Below, piece by piece: positions 33,079 to 42,835 of a stretch of DNA of 64,000 bases. This DNA comes from Flavobacterium sp. CFS9 (lineage in GTDB: Bacteria > Bacteroidota > Bacteroidia > Flavobacteriales > Flavobacteriaceae). The notes beneath the pieces were generated by a model. That model was not told where the DNA came from and did not search any database. It was given only the letters and a program-made list of their open reading frames with translations. Made by a program: the position numbers and the translations under genes. Every line of letters starts with the position of its first letter. Position 1 is the first letter of the stretch. The stretch lies in contig NZ_AP031573.1 of NCBI RefSeq assembly GCF_041154745.1, positions 4,526,001-4,590,000 of the forward strand, written 5' to 3'.

Positions 33079-36000
33079 ATGAAATACGCCTTTATCGGAT
33101 ACTCTTACCAATGGCTTGCCTCATCACTGCTGCTAGCTAAAATGGATGCTGAAAGAAATATAGATGAAATGGAAATCGAGGCAGCCATTCAAAACAATTT
33201 TGATGATGTAAAAATACGTTGCGGTCTTGAGCATTATTTTTTTCAAATCAAGGATATGGATGCAATGACCCTTGATAAACTGGCCGTTTCCGGAAATGAG
33301 ATTTCAATAAAAGGAAAATCCCATAAACTCTCGGGTCACAGCAATATCATCATTTTTAAGGAGATCGACATTATACCAGATAGCGAAGTACTTGGCATGC
33401 CAGCCTATAATTTTTCAGGAGTATTTATAATCTCCATGAGCCGTAAAGAAATGATAGAAAAAATTCATGAGCTATATGCACTGGATGAAAACAGGAAGAA
33501 TATCATTGAGTACTTTTTTAATGGCCGACTTGACCAGAGAATATTAAAAATATCAAGAGAACAGCTCCCATCAATAGCACTCTTCAGTACTGAGCTTCTG
33601 GAAACGACCGTCAATGTGGCTCGTGAGCGTCTTTTAGTGGAAAATATCCTGCTTATCGAAGGAAAACCTGGAGTCGGAAAAAGCCATTTTGTCAATACAA
33701 TTACAGATCAGTACCCCAATAATATCCTATACCGTTTTTGGACTTCAAGTCAGGACAAAGACTATGACAAACGGTTGAAATACGAGAACTTCCTAAGTGA
33801 ACTATCTAAAAATATCTTCGGTGATTATCGCGAACGCGATGAAAAGGTGATCCTAAACCATCTTATAACCAATAATAAAACAATAATAATAGATGGACTG
33901 GATCATGTCGAGAACTACAACAGAAGTGACTTAGAAAAATTTATCACCTTCATTGATAAACTGCACAAAGGCACTAAAACCATCGTTCTCAGCCGTCCTT
34001 TGCAGCGAGTGTTATCCTGGGAAAAATATACTTTAGGAAATTGGAATCTGGAGCAGACGGCCAAAGTGCTAAATGAACTGTACCACATTTCGAAATACAG
34101 CATTGCAAGCAAAATTTTCACTATCACCCAGGGATATCCCATTTTGGTGAAATACGTTGCAGAGCATTACAAAAAAGAAAAAAAACTACCTCAGTATGAT
34201 CAGTTAGAAAGCATTGATAATTATTACCAGCAGATAATTACCAATGAAAAAGGCAAACAGGCACTGGCTCTGTTCCTCTGTTCCCACACCTATACCATGC
34301 ATTCTGAAATTGATTTTTTTCTTGACTCAGATCTAGGTGATATCGTAAAAGAATTTATAGAGGAACACCCCTATCTATTTGAAATCCGTCTCAACCGTGT
34401 AGCGCTCTTTCATGATAGTCTTGTGACCTATCTCAGAAAATTAAATATAAACTACTCAAAGACTCTTGAGAAGGTAAGCAACAAGGTTTACACTTCAATA
34501 ATGGCAGGCGAAAAAAGGTTCCTGTCGAGATTAAATTTTTACGAACTTTCTGAAACAAAGAAAAACAACATCACTAAAAAATACATTTCAATCGCACAGT
34601 TCCGTCAACTTATGGAAAATGTCATTGATTTTGAAGCCATCCAATCCTTTTATTTTCAGATTAGGGAAAATCTCTGCTCGATAGATCCTGAAGCACTGGA
34701 AATCATAGACTTTTATGACCTATCTCTGATTATTAACATGGTTCAAAGGGACCATATCTCCACACAGGACCAGGTTATATTTACCTACCTCAAAGCTTTG
34801 ATCCATAATGGATATACAGAAGAAGATATTACAAGCGACGGCTATCTATTTGCAATGCTGTATTACATCACGACCAATAACGCATCGTTAATTTTAAATC
34901 TTATGGCTTCTCAGCATTACGACACCAGGTATTTTTATCGTGAACTTGATAAGGACATCAGAGAAGAGAAATCATTTTTCAGCAAACATGCCAAAGCACT
35001 TACAGCACCAGCAATCACTGAGCTTTTGGCTAAAAGTGATGAATTCGATTTACAGGATGTAATTCCTTATATCCTGCAAAATCTGTATATACACCAGATA
35101 AAGCAAGGCAAGTATAAAAATCTATTCAGTGCAATTGATCACTATATGAATGGGAATGCTACCCTTGGCAATAAAATTCTGCAGGACTTTATTGCTTTAT
35201 ATCATATAGAAAGTTTTAAAGCGCTCTGGATGCTGAAAGCCACAAAAAAATATCTGTATGCTTATGGATTACATCCGCAGCATAATGATTACAAGTGCCT
35301 TACACTTGAATATTTTATCAAAAAAAACAAATACAGGGGAAGTTTCGCCCTGAGGGATATGGTGCATAATTACATAAGGCTGTCCCTGCATGAGGAAAGA
35401 AAAATCAACATAGCTGAAATCAGCCATTTCTGGTGCAAGTATTACAACCGTAAAGACTACTCAATGTACAGTCTTGACGTAACCTTAAAAATATTTCAAG
35501 ACAAAGATTTTATAAATCCATTGCGTTCCATAGAACTCATTAATCAAATACAGAATATTTCAGAAAAAGGTTACCGTGAGCTGCTAGCTTCATACATTAA
35601 ACAGCATCCGGCGGACATAATCCATTTTATAAATGAAAATTTTGATGCTGCTGATCTCTCCATTTCATGGCTGGATCTGCCCACTGACTATATTAATCTT
35701 TTGCCAAACAATATCTTTCAACGCGCGCTCAATGGAATTTTACGAACTCACAGTTATGATAAGAAGATTGATTACATAGATGTTTCAAATGTACTGGGTT
35801 CGTCTCGTGAAAACGAACTAAAGTCAGTTATGGCAATGTTTGGATACAGGATCAACGTTGAAGAAGAATCACCTGAGCTAAAAATACTGAAAAACAAAGC
35901 TGTTGATTTTGTGACTTTTCCGCAGGACAAGAACTCTGCAAGAATGAAGTCAGACAGCGCTTCACGTTTCAAAGAGGGAATCCTGAAACAGGAAGATAAA

Positions 36001-36318
36001 GCACTAATTAAGGAAAAAGCCCTGAAGTCGTATGATGTCGCTGGCTTTGCTAATCAAAATTATTCCGCACTTGCAGATTCGGAAATTTTTAAACTTTTTT
36101 CTAAAGAAGATATAAGAAAGAACATAAAACTTATTCTCTATAATGCCATGATTGGCAAAATGGAAAGTTTATCGTCTTTTCATCTTTTGTATATCTATCC
36201 TGGAAATCTACTGAAAATCATCGATGATAATGAAATAGAAATAGATTATCCACTTTTTTTTAAAAGCTTTACTGTCTTTTTAGAACTTTCTTTACTTAAT
36301 TCAGCATTTCAGGATTAA
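33079..36318 (+). CDS. STAND NTPase with N-terminal nuclease-like domain (Avs-like)
   Basis: 1079 residues from the ATG at 33079 (a TTG at 33034 would add 15). Residues 1-150: GYSYQWLASSLLLAKM, EIEAAIQNNFDDVKI, YFFQIKDMD, an E...DD...Q-x-K order like the Cap4/DUF4297 endonuclease. Residues ~175-480: STAND ATPase with Walker A GKPGVGKS (195-202), Walker B IIIDGLDHV (Asp272) and a sensor SRPLQRVL. Residues ~480-1079 are helical repeats, the usual sensor part. Same layout as antiviral STAND (Avs) proteins, which recognise a phage protein and activate the effector. Homology to a specific Avs type cannot be told here. Very AT-rich. Confidence 0.72.
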   Translation: MKYAFIGYSYQWLASSLLLAKMDAERNIDEMEIEAAIQNNFDDVKIRCGLEHYFFQIKDMDAMTLDKLAVSGNEISIKGKSHKLSGHSNIIIFKEIDIIPDSEVLGMPAYNFSGVFIISMSRKEMIEKIHELYALDENRKNIIEYFFNGRLDQRILKISREQLPSIALFSTELLETTVNVARERLLVENILLIEGKPGVGKSHFVNTITDQYPNNILYRFWTSSQDKDYDKRLKYENFLSELSKNIFGDYRERDEKVILNHLITNNKTIIIDGLDHVENYNRSDLEKFITFIDKLHKGTKTIVLSRPLQRVLSWEKYTLGNWNLEQTAKVLNELYHISKYSIASKIFTITQGYPILVKYVAEHYKKEKKLPQYDQLESIDNYYQQIITNEKGKQALALFLCSHTYTMHSEIDFFLDSDLGDIVKEFIEEHPYLFEIRLNRVALFHDSLVTYLRKLNINYSKTLEKVSNKVYTSIMAGEKRFLSRLNFYELSETKKNNITKKYISIAQFRQLMENVIDFEAIQSFYFQIRENLCSIDPEALEIIDFYDLSLIINMVQRDHISTQDQVIFTYLKALIHNGYTEEDITSDGYLFAMLYYITTNNASLILNLMASQHYDTRYFYRELDKDIREEKSFFSKHAKALTAPAITELLAKSDEFDLQDVIPYILQNLYIHQIKQGKYKNLFSAIDHYMNGNATLGNKILQDFIALYHIESFKALWMLKATKKYLYAYGLHPQHNDYKCLTLEYFIKKNKYRGSFALRDMVHNYIRLSLHEERKINIAEISHFWCKYYNRKDYSMYSLDVTLKIFQDKDFINPLRSIELINQIQNISEKGYRELLASYIKQHPADIIHFINENFDAADLSISWLDLPTDYINLLPNNIFQRALNGILRTHSYDKKIDYIDVSNVLGSSRENELKSVMAMFGYRINVEEESPELKILKNKAVDFVTFPQDKNSARMKSDSASRFKEGILKQEDKALIKEKALKSYDVAGFANQNYSALADSEIFKLFSKEDIRKNIKLILYNAMIGKMESLSSFHLLYIYPGNLLKIIDDNEIEIDYPLFFKSFTVFLELSLLNSAFQD

Positions 36319-36554
36319 ACCAATATTTTAAAAAATAACCAAACAAGAATTTTCCCATGACAACAAATCCCCTTAAAACATTATTGAAAGGGATTAACTT
36401 TGTTCCACAAAACCAAAATCCTAGACAGTAATTCACAGAGCCAAACAAAGACACTTTTGCCTTAAATACGGCAATCTTTTCAAATTCGCCCTAAAATATG
36501 TAAATTTATATATTAGCTAAATCGATAAATCAATTGAGTTTTTTATATTTTTTG

Positions 36555-36630
36555 TATCAATCCCCAACGGTACATCTAAACCAAAATTAGAAAGCCAATG
36601 AAAGACAGCGTCTACCTGTAGTACGCCAAT
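36555..36630 (-). repeat. Degenerate repeat copy 1 (gene remnant)
   Basis: On the - strand it can be read as VFHWLSNFGLDVPLGI. A related, more decayed copy at about 47430-47505 reads TLHWLYKFGLNALLGLI. About three quarters of bases agree over the first 45. Looks like the tail of a lost gene family or mobile element; identity unknown. Confidence 0.5.
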
Positions 36631-36682
36631 CGCTTCAAATCTTCCAAAAAATTTATTGTAATTTGTCCCGTAGAGGTCACTT

Positions 36683-36717
36683 AAAGAGACAACTATATAA
36701 TAGTTGTCTCTTTTTTT
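36683..36717 (+). terminator. Intrinsic terminator
   Basis: AAAGAGACAACTA pairs with TAGTTGTCTCTTT around TATAA, followed by seven T. Stem nearly identical to that at 24682. No gene ends immediately before it on + except the STAND gene 365 bases upstream. Confidence 0.75.
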
Positions 36718-37092
36718 ATACACAAACATCTAGATTTTTCAAGCCTTCACGGCCTAATATTTGTGGTTCGATTTTTTCACAATAAACTCTTAGTCTGTTT
36801 GAAATAAACAGTCTTAAAGTGGTGCTATCAGAGAATTAATTGGAGCTGAACTACGGTTCGAAATTGCGTTAAGGATATAGGATTTTTTTCTCTTTTGGTT
36901 TATCGTATTTTTTTGATATTAAATATTGCTGTTCAACTTAGTTCAAAAATTGATTTATTTCTCCTTCTCAATTTCTGGTATTTGTTTGTATTTCCTTTAC
37001 ATTTACGTATTGATTTGAAATAAGGAACATAAAAGTATTTACTGATTACCAGAAAAGAATTTCTCTAATCCGGATACTAATGACAAGAAGAG

Positions 37093-37704
37093 ATGGACGA
37101 AATATTTAATGTATTTGATAAATTTTATACTAAGACAGGAATAGCGTCAAGAAATGAAGTTCATAAACAAGGATTGTGGCATGAAACTTTTCACTGCTGG
37201 ATGTATTACAGAGAAGGTTCAGAAATAAATCTTTATTTTCAACAGCGTTCAAAATTAAAAAAGGATTATCCTGACCTGTTGGACACTACAGTAGCCGGAC
37301 ATCTTCTTCACACAGAAACTCCTCTTGACGGAGTCCGGGAAATAAAAGAAGAGCTTGGAATTGATGTAGAAATCTCGCAGTTGCAATACGCAGGCTTTGT
37401 ACCAATGAGTATCACGCTTCCTTCAATAATTGACAGAGAATTCACCAATGTATACTTGCTGGAACGTAAATTTAACATGCACGACTTTAATCTTCAGCTG
37501 GAAGAAGTTCAGGGCATATTTGTCATTTCTTTATCAGATCTGGAACAATTACTGGCTGATGAAACTTATATAACCGAAGCAAATGGATTTATAATGCAGG
37601 ACAATAAAAGGGAAAAATGCGTAAAACTAGTGCAAAGAAAAAATTTATGTGCGTTTTATCCGGAGTATTATACTTTCTTAATTAATTATCTGAAGAGCTT
37701 ATAA
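37093..37704 (+). CDS. Nudix hydrolase
   Basis: 203 residues. N-terminal segment HKQGLWHETFHCWMYYREGS typical of the IPP-isomerase-like/Nudix group, then the Nudix box region VAGHLLHTETPLDGVREIKE-ELGID. Spacing between the first Glu and the REx2EE core is six rather than seven residues, as in a subset of this group. Acts on a nucleoside-diphosphate-linked substrate; which one is unknown. Stands alone. Confidence 0.88.
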   Translation: MDEIFNVFDKFYTKTGIASRNEVHKQGLWHETFHCWMYYREGSEINLYFQQRSKLKKDYPDLLDTTVAGHLLHTETPLDGVREIKEELGIDVEISQLQYAGFVPMSITLPSIIDREFTNVYLLERKFNMHDFNLQLEEVQGIFVISLSDLEQLLADETYITEANGFIMQDNKREKCVKLVQRKNLCAFYPEYYTFLINYLKSL

Positions 37705-37814
37705 AAGGTTCCAGAAAACAAAATTCGAAAATCGCCTGGTCTGTTTAAGCGAAAACAAATCCATGCGTTCAATTATTAATTATTCCCTCAACTGAGTCAA
37801 AAGAGGTTTGTGTA

Positions 37815-37850
37815 CATAAAAAAGCTCTTTTATTGAAATTATAAAGAGCT
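37815..37850 (-). terminator. Terminator of the S41 protease gene
   Basis: AGCTCTTT pairs with AAAGAGCT across a 12-base loop; on the - strand it is followed by a run of T (agagcttttttat). Lies 93 bases after the protease stop. Confidence 0.6.
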
Positions 37851-37942
37851 GGTTTATGCTTTAAACATGCATTTTTATCTAAGTTAAAATAGTCTTAGTT
37901 AAAAGTGATGTTTTTAATTTCTAAATTTAGTTTCGTTGCTAT

Positions 37943-39442
37943 TTATTCTTTTCTTAACCTTCCAAAATCCTCTATATACAAACCTTTGGCAGTATTTGTA
38001 GGATTGAATACAGCAAGATTATCAATTTTTAATGAAAAAGAAGGATCGGCGGTTTTTGCTGTCGTTCGCATAGTTTGACCTGTAATTAATTCGAGAGCTT
38101 TATTCAGATAAGGATCTTTTACGTTTCCAAATTCCACCAGATTTAAGAAAGTGCTGTAAGGATTGATTTCGTAATCAGGTTTAATTTTCGTTGGATTTGC
38201 GTCTTTATCCTTATTGTAATATGAAAAAGTAATGGGTTGCAACTGCCATTTGTGTTTAGTGCTTCGATTGACATAGGACGTATAATCATTAGCAGGAGAA
38301 TCATATAATGTGTTTGAGCCAACAAATTTACCAACGGTTTCTTCTCCTATTGTGATTACGTTAATGTATTTTTTTAGACATTGTATCGTGAGCTCGCTGG
38401 CAGAAGCAGTTTGAAAACTTATCAGTACATATATTTTTGTCAAAGCAAGGCTGTTTATATTTTCTTGCCTTTGAAAAGTGGGTTGATTGTCAACCAAATT
38501 AAAAATATTTACCTTATCAGAAAGATTTTCATAGCCGTCTTCACTATTGTGTTTATTATTGAAGTCTAAATAAATATAGGGTTTATTGGTAAAACTGCCA
38601 TTAATCATTTGAGCCAGTGCAACTGCCGTTTCCAATGAACCGCCTCCATTGTATCTTAGATCTAAAACCAATTCGTTAATTCCATCCGCTTGCATTTTAC
38701 TGAAAGCCAAATTGAGTTCATCATTATAATCGGATTTAAAACCATTAAAAACCAGATAACCAACATTCTTTGCTCCGTATACTTTCTTTTCGTAATAAGC
38801 AACCGGGTTTTCATTAATTTCTGCTGTTGTTACAGTCACAGTTCCTGTTTTATCTGTAGTTACTAAACTATTGTTTGCAAATTGCACGCTTGCCGCCAAG
38901 GTAATGGTGAATTGCGCATTTTCTAATTGATTATAATTACCTGAAGTCAGCTGGCTTCCATTTATTTTTGTAATAACGTCACCCCTTTTCAATCCTGCCA
39001 GAGCTGCTGGTGAATTAGGTACAATATAGTTAATTAATGCAACCATATTGGTATTGGATGCGTCTTTAGGGTAGATTGCGTAATTAATACCACCTTTTTT
39101 CTCGACTTCTGCAATTTTTGAAACGCGCACTATTTCATTATTATTTTCAATCCAGGAAAATCTATCGACAGTTCCTCTTTGATATAAGAGTGAATAAAAA
39201 AGCGCATCGGGTGTTTTTCCGTTGATTAAATTGTTATATGCGTCAGTATTAGTGATTTTTTCGTCGGACAAATTGGCAACGTTGGGCTGCCAGTAGTACC
39301 AAGAATTCATAGCTTTCCAAACAAAGTTGTTAATTTCGTCTGGCGTGGTAGCAGCTCCTTTACTGTCAGAATCAGAATCTTTACTGCAAGCTGTAAAAAC
39401 CAATCCTACAAGTAGTGTTCTAATAATATGTTTTAATTTCAT
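37943..39442 (-). CDS. S41-family (C-terminal processing) peptidase, lipoprotein
   Basis: 499 residues with lipobox (LLVGLVFTACSKDSDSDS), so anchored in the envelope. A PDZ domain (about 150-210: NSPAALAGLKRGDVITKING) precedes the S41 protease core: NVGYLVFNGFKSDY, ELVLDLRYNGGGSLETAVAL, and the nucleophile Ser349 in SFQTASASELT, followed by ITIGEETVGKFVGS with the family Lys. Cleaves proteins at or near their C-termini. Divergent from the neighbouring + strand lipoprotein. Monocistronic. Confidence 0.92.
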   Translation of the reverse strand: MKLKHIIRTLLVGLVFTACSKDSDSDSKGAATTPDEINNFVWKAMNSWYYWQPNVANLSDEKITNTDAYNNLINGKTPDALFYSLLYQRGTVDRFSWIENNNEIVRVSKIAEVEKKGGINYAIYPKDASNTNMVALINYIVPNSPAALAGLKRGDVITKINGSQLTSGNYNQLENAQFTITLAASVQFANNSLVTTDKTGTVTVTTAEINENPVAYYEKKVYGAKNVGYLVFNGFKSDYNDELNLAFSKMQADGINELVLDLRYNGGGSLETAVALAQMINGSFTNKPYIYLDFNNKHNSEDGYENLSDKVNIFNLVDNQPTFQRQENINSLALTKIYVLISFQTASASELTIQCLKKYINVITIGEETVGKFVGSNTLYDSPANDYTSYVNRSTKHKWQLQPITFSYYNKDKDANPTKIKPDYEINPYSTFLNLVEFGNVKDPYLNKALELITGQTMRTTAKTADPSFSLKIDNLAVFNPTNTAKGLYIEDFGRLRKE

Positions 39443-39496
39443 TATTTTTGAATCGTTTAATTTAATTTAAATTTGTAGTTGTAAAACGCTAAAAAT

Positions 39497-39877
39497 ATGA
39501 AAAATAGTATTCCTAAAGCCGTCTTTTTATTACTTTCTTTTGGGCTTTTTTTTCTTTTTTCCTGTTCCGGACCACTTTTAGATATTAAAAATCAAACCTA
39601 TAAAAGTTATAACCGTAATAGTGAAAGAGGATATATCGTTAGTTTTAAATTAAATGACACTGCTGTTGTTCCTAAATCGATTGTGATTAACGGTATTGTT
39701 CAGGATATATCCGAAGCAAATAAAATTGGAGATACTTACCAGGTAAATGTAATTGCACAAACTACCATAATCCATAATTACAAAGTAAAATTTGATAGAA
39801 AAGAAAATGGAATTTATTTTGAGAAAAACTCAAATCTATTTTTTCAACCTGTAAAATTCAAATTAATTACAGACTAA
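39497..39877 (+). CDS. Small lipoprotein, unknown function
   Basis: 126 residues. Signal and lipobox LLLSFGLFFLFSCSGP. Mature part beta-rich (GYIVSFKLNDTAVVPKSIVI, NYKVKFDRKENGIYFEK). Divergent from the S41 protease, 54 bases apart, so they may share a regulatory region. No family recognised. Confidence 0.65.
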   Translation: MKNSIPKAVFLLLSFGLFFLFSCSGPLLDIKNQTYKSYNRNSERGYIVSFKLNDTAVVPKSIVINGIVQDISEANKIGDTYQVNVIAQTTIIHNYKVKFDRKENGIYFEKNSNLFFQPVKFKLITD

Positions 39878-40056
39878 TTGACAGAATTTAATTTAACCCG
39901 TTGAGCGTAATTATCCCAAACATGAGTTCGAGTATTTCTTATCAAGAATAACAAAAAAACTTCTTCAAATCATGCATAAAAAATGTTGAAGTTTTGCTCT
40001 GTAGTGATCACTAAAGGTGATAACCAGCAGATAGTTGTCAATTTTAAAAAAAATGT

Positions 40057-41403
40057 TCAGTTGCAATTTGTATTATAACCCGCAATGTCGTCTTTTCGCC
40101 AATTATACAAAGGAACAATATCTTTATCAGTTTGTATGCATTTCAGATTGGGATTAGAATAGGCATAGAAATTTGACAGTTGCTTATTTTTTCCATTGCT
40201 AATATTCAAACTTGTTAATGAATTTGATTGACAACTGAGTGCATAAAGTTTTGGATTTTTAGAAATATCCAAATTAACTAATTGGTTTTGTGAACACTCC
40301 ACACTTAACAATAATGGGCTTTGGCTTAAATCAATTGCAACCAAACGATTTTTATGACATATCAACTCAACTAATGGAGCATTAGAAATATTTAATGATT
40401 CCAGTTTATTTTTAGAACAGCTCAAAAACTCTAACTCGCAATTTTGCGTGACATCCAAAACATTCAGCTGATTTTCGTCCAAATAAGCTCTTGTTAAAAC
40501 AATATTTTTACTCAGATCTAAATTGGTTACTTGCGTATTAGTACAAGACAAAAAGTTCAAGTCTGGGTTGTGAGTCAAATTCAATTCGGTTAGCGGATTT
40601 TTTCCACAATGTAAATTAAACAAACGGAGATTTTGAGACAGATCTAAAGTTGCTAATTCATTTTCTACACAACCGAGATTTTTCAAATTAACATTCTGAG
40701 ATAAATCCAATCGTCTGATTCCGTTTACACTGCAATCCAGGACAGTTAAAGCAATATTATCATTTGTATTTAAGACAGAAAGCCTATTTGCGCCACAAAA
40801 CAATCTATCCAGATTTGTATTTTTGGAAATATCTAAATTCTCCAATTGATTTCCGCTAATAGCTATGGATGTCAATTTCGCATTTTGACTCAAATCAACG
40901 GTTGCTAATTGATTTTTTTCGCAAAACAAATTAACTAATTCCTTGTTACCGGTTAGATCTAAAGATGTTAATTTGTTTTCGGAACAATTTAAATGTACTA
41001 GTGCCTGATTTTTACTTAAGTTCAATACCTTCAACTTATTTTCTTCACAGGATAAGGTAGTTAATGCCAAATTACCTGATAAATCCAAAGCGCCTATTTT
41101 GTTTCTATTGCACAGAAGCTTTTTTAATGAAACAAAATCCTGTAATCCCGTTAAATCGGTTATACCGAAATTTGTGATATTAAGTTCAGTTAGCCTTGCA
41201 ATATCAGATGTCAGGACTTTTCCATCAACTTCCCCATGATCATATCTATACGCCTGTAAAGCTAATTCAAAATTAACATCAGGAATCAATGTATACTTCT
41301 TTGTATCTTGGGCTAGTATTACATTGCTAAAAGACAGAACAATAAATGCAAAAACAATAGAATAAATATTGTGTTTCAGTGAATAGTTATTTTTAAACAG
41401 CAC
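40057..41403 (-). CDS. Exported leucine-rich repeat protein
   Basis: 448 residues: signal peptide (IYSIVFAFIVLSFSNVILAQ), N-terminal cap with VNFELALQAYRYDHGEVDG, then about 15 leucine-rich repeats of 20-22 residues of the form LxxLxCxxNxLxxLDLSxNxxL, with a Cys at the convex position in most repeats. No C-terminal sorting domain and no transmembrane anchor; probably surface-associated or secreted. Typical Bacteroidota internalin-like LRR adhesion or binding protein; ligand unknown. Confidence 0.85.
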   Translation of the reverse strand: MLFKNNYSLKHNIYSIVFAFIVLSFSNVILAQDTKKYTLIPDVNFELALQAYRYDHGEVDGKVLTSDIARLTELNITNFGITDLTGLQDFVSLKKLLCNRNKIGALDLSGNLALTTLSCEENKLKVLNLSKNQALVHLNCSENKLTSLDLTGNKELVNLFCEKNQLATVDLSQNAKLTSIAISGNQLENLDISKNTNLDRLFCGANRLSVLNTNDNIALTVLDCSVNGIRRLDLSQNVNLKNLGCVENELATLDLSQNLRLFNLHCGKNPLTELNLTHNPDLNFLSCTNTQVTNLDLSKNIVLTRAYLDENQLNVLDVTQNCELEFLSCSKNKLESLNISNAPLVELICHKNRLVAIDLSQSPLLLSVECSQNQLVNLDISKNPKLYALSCQSNSLTSLNISNGKNKQLSNFYAYSNPNLKCIQTDKDIVPLYNWRKDDIAGYNTNCN

Positions 41404-41453
41404 TATAGATATTTTTAAATTATGTAAATAGAGTTTTTAACTTCATAAATCAT

Positions 41454-41897
41454 TTACTTTTGCACTAAACTTAATAAATAAGAAATCCTATCTGTGTAGT
41501 ATTTAGCATTTTTTTGATAAAAGAGTCTGGCATCAGATTTTAAACCAGGATCATTATCCCACACAAATTTACCACGATGCTTAAACTGAAACTCCTTCAT
41601 AGTCTTTGCAAAATAATAATATGTTGTCTCTTTCCATTCCACTTGTTCTTTTTCAAATGCGGCTCTTTCCTCTTCAGTTTTATTTCGTTTAATAATTTCT
41701 GAAACAGCATTGAAAACCTCAGTTTCCCAGAATTGAAGTTCATGGTAGTATTCTTTTCTGCAATTTAATTCTCCTTTGCTATTGGCTTTAATACATTCGT
41801 TAAGCCCTTTTTCAGCGGTTGGCAAAGGATCTGTAATACTTTGTCCAAAACAGGTTGATAACGTTAGAATAAAAAATAAAACAAATTTTGAAGTCAT
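41454..41897 (-). CDS. Exported LprI/DUF1311-like protein
   Basis: 147 residues with signal peptide (FVLFFILTLSTCFGQS). Mature part helical with two Cys (LNECIKANSKGELNCRKEYY) and a C-terminal helix region (ARLFYQKNAKYYTDRISYLL). The Cys/Tyr-rich four-helix pattern resembles the lysozyme-inhibitor LprI/DUF1311 group. 51 bases separate its stop from the ATG of the LRR gene, so the two may be co-transcribed. Confidence 0.6.
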   Translation of the reverse strand: MTSKFVLFFILTLSTCFGQSITDPLPTAEKGLNECIKANSKGELNCRKEYYHELQFWETEVFNAVSEIIKRNKTEEERAAFEKEQVEWKETTYYYFAKTMKEFQFKHRGKFVWDNDPGLKSDARLFYQKNAKYYTDRISYLLSLVQK

Positions 41898-42154
41898 TTA
41901 TTACACTCTTTTCTTTTGCAAATTTCAGTTATGCAATTATAATACAAATGAATTTAAGAATTTTACTAACAGATATATGGAATTACTAATTGCTTTTTCT
42001 CTTCAAAAGATTAGCATTAAAATTTACTTCCGTAGATCATAAAAAAATAACATATATACGTCTAATCAATAATTTTTACTATTTAACCTCTACAGATTTT
42101 GTACAGCTGATAAAAAAAACTTTGTCTGCGCCAAATAAATTAACCATCGCGAAA

Positions 42155-42607
42155 CTATCCATACATATTTTTTATTTCCGACATTACAAAGGTGCTCTGG
42201 GTGCTTCCTATACTTTCAACGGATCCCAATTTATTAAAAACAAAATCCTGATAATGCTTCATGTCTTTGGCAGAGACTTTCATTAAAAAGTCATAATCTC
42301 CTGAGATATTATAGCATTCCACAACTTCTTCAATTTTCATAATATCACTAACAAACTGATTTCCAATATTACGGTCGTGCTGTTTGAGTTTGATATTGCA
42401 GAAAACGATGAACCCTCTGTTTAATTTTTCAGCATCAAGCAATGCAATATATTTCTTAATATAACCGTTGTTTTCTAGTCTTTTAATTCGCTCAAAAACA
42501 GGCGACGGGGAAAGATTTACCATTTTAGCAAGCTCTTTTACCGTGTATTTAGAATTATTATGAAGTATATTTAGTAATTGAAGATCTATATCATCTATCT
42601 GCTCCAT
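42155..42607 (-). CDS. Lrp/AsnC-family transcriptional regulator
   Basis: 150 residues. N-terminal helix-turn-helix (DDIDLQLLNILHNNSKYTVK, ELAKMVNLSPSPVFERIKRL) and C-terminal RAM ligand domain (VVECYNISGDYDFLMKVSAK, SVESIGSTQSTFVMSEIKN). Complete. Lies 3' of a run of - strand genes ending with the methionine pair, which it may regulate through an amino-acid signal; this is inference. Confidence 0.93.
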   Translation of the reverse strand: MEQIDDIDLQLLNILHNNSKYTVKELAKMVNLSPSPVFERIKRLENNGYIKKYIALLDAEKLNRGFIVFCNIKLKQHDRNIGNQFVSDIMKIEEVVECYNISGDYDFLMKVSAKDMKHYQDFVFNKLGSVESIGSTQSTFVMSEIKNMYG

Positions 42608-42835
42608 AAATTATTTTGTTTTAAGTAAGTTTTGTTATTTTAAATCAGAATAAAATTCTTCAAATATAACCAAAAACAACACAAAAATCTAACTTTAAAC
42701 AAGCCAAGAACATATTAACCTGCAAAACTCATCTTTACAGTATAAAAATCTAAAAAGTAATTTTTACAGAATGGAACTGACATTGAAGTACAGTTTCAAG
42801 AAAAAATCCTTTATCCGTCAAATTGAATGTCAGAA

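Larger units (their letters stand above)
36319..37092. other. Gene-poor 774-base gap with decayed sequence
   Basis: Contains a degenerate repeat (36555-36630, also at 47.4 kb), an intrinsic terminator (36683-36717) and otherwise AT-rich sequence. A 70-codon - strand frame (36517-36729) runs through the terminator and the repeat and is judged a remnant. This gap marks the boundary between the defence block and low-GC chromosome. Confidence 0.5.

Noticed and set aside
36517-36729. 70-codon - strand frame
   Set aside because: It runs through an intrinsic terminator and a degenerate repeat; judged a remnant.
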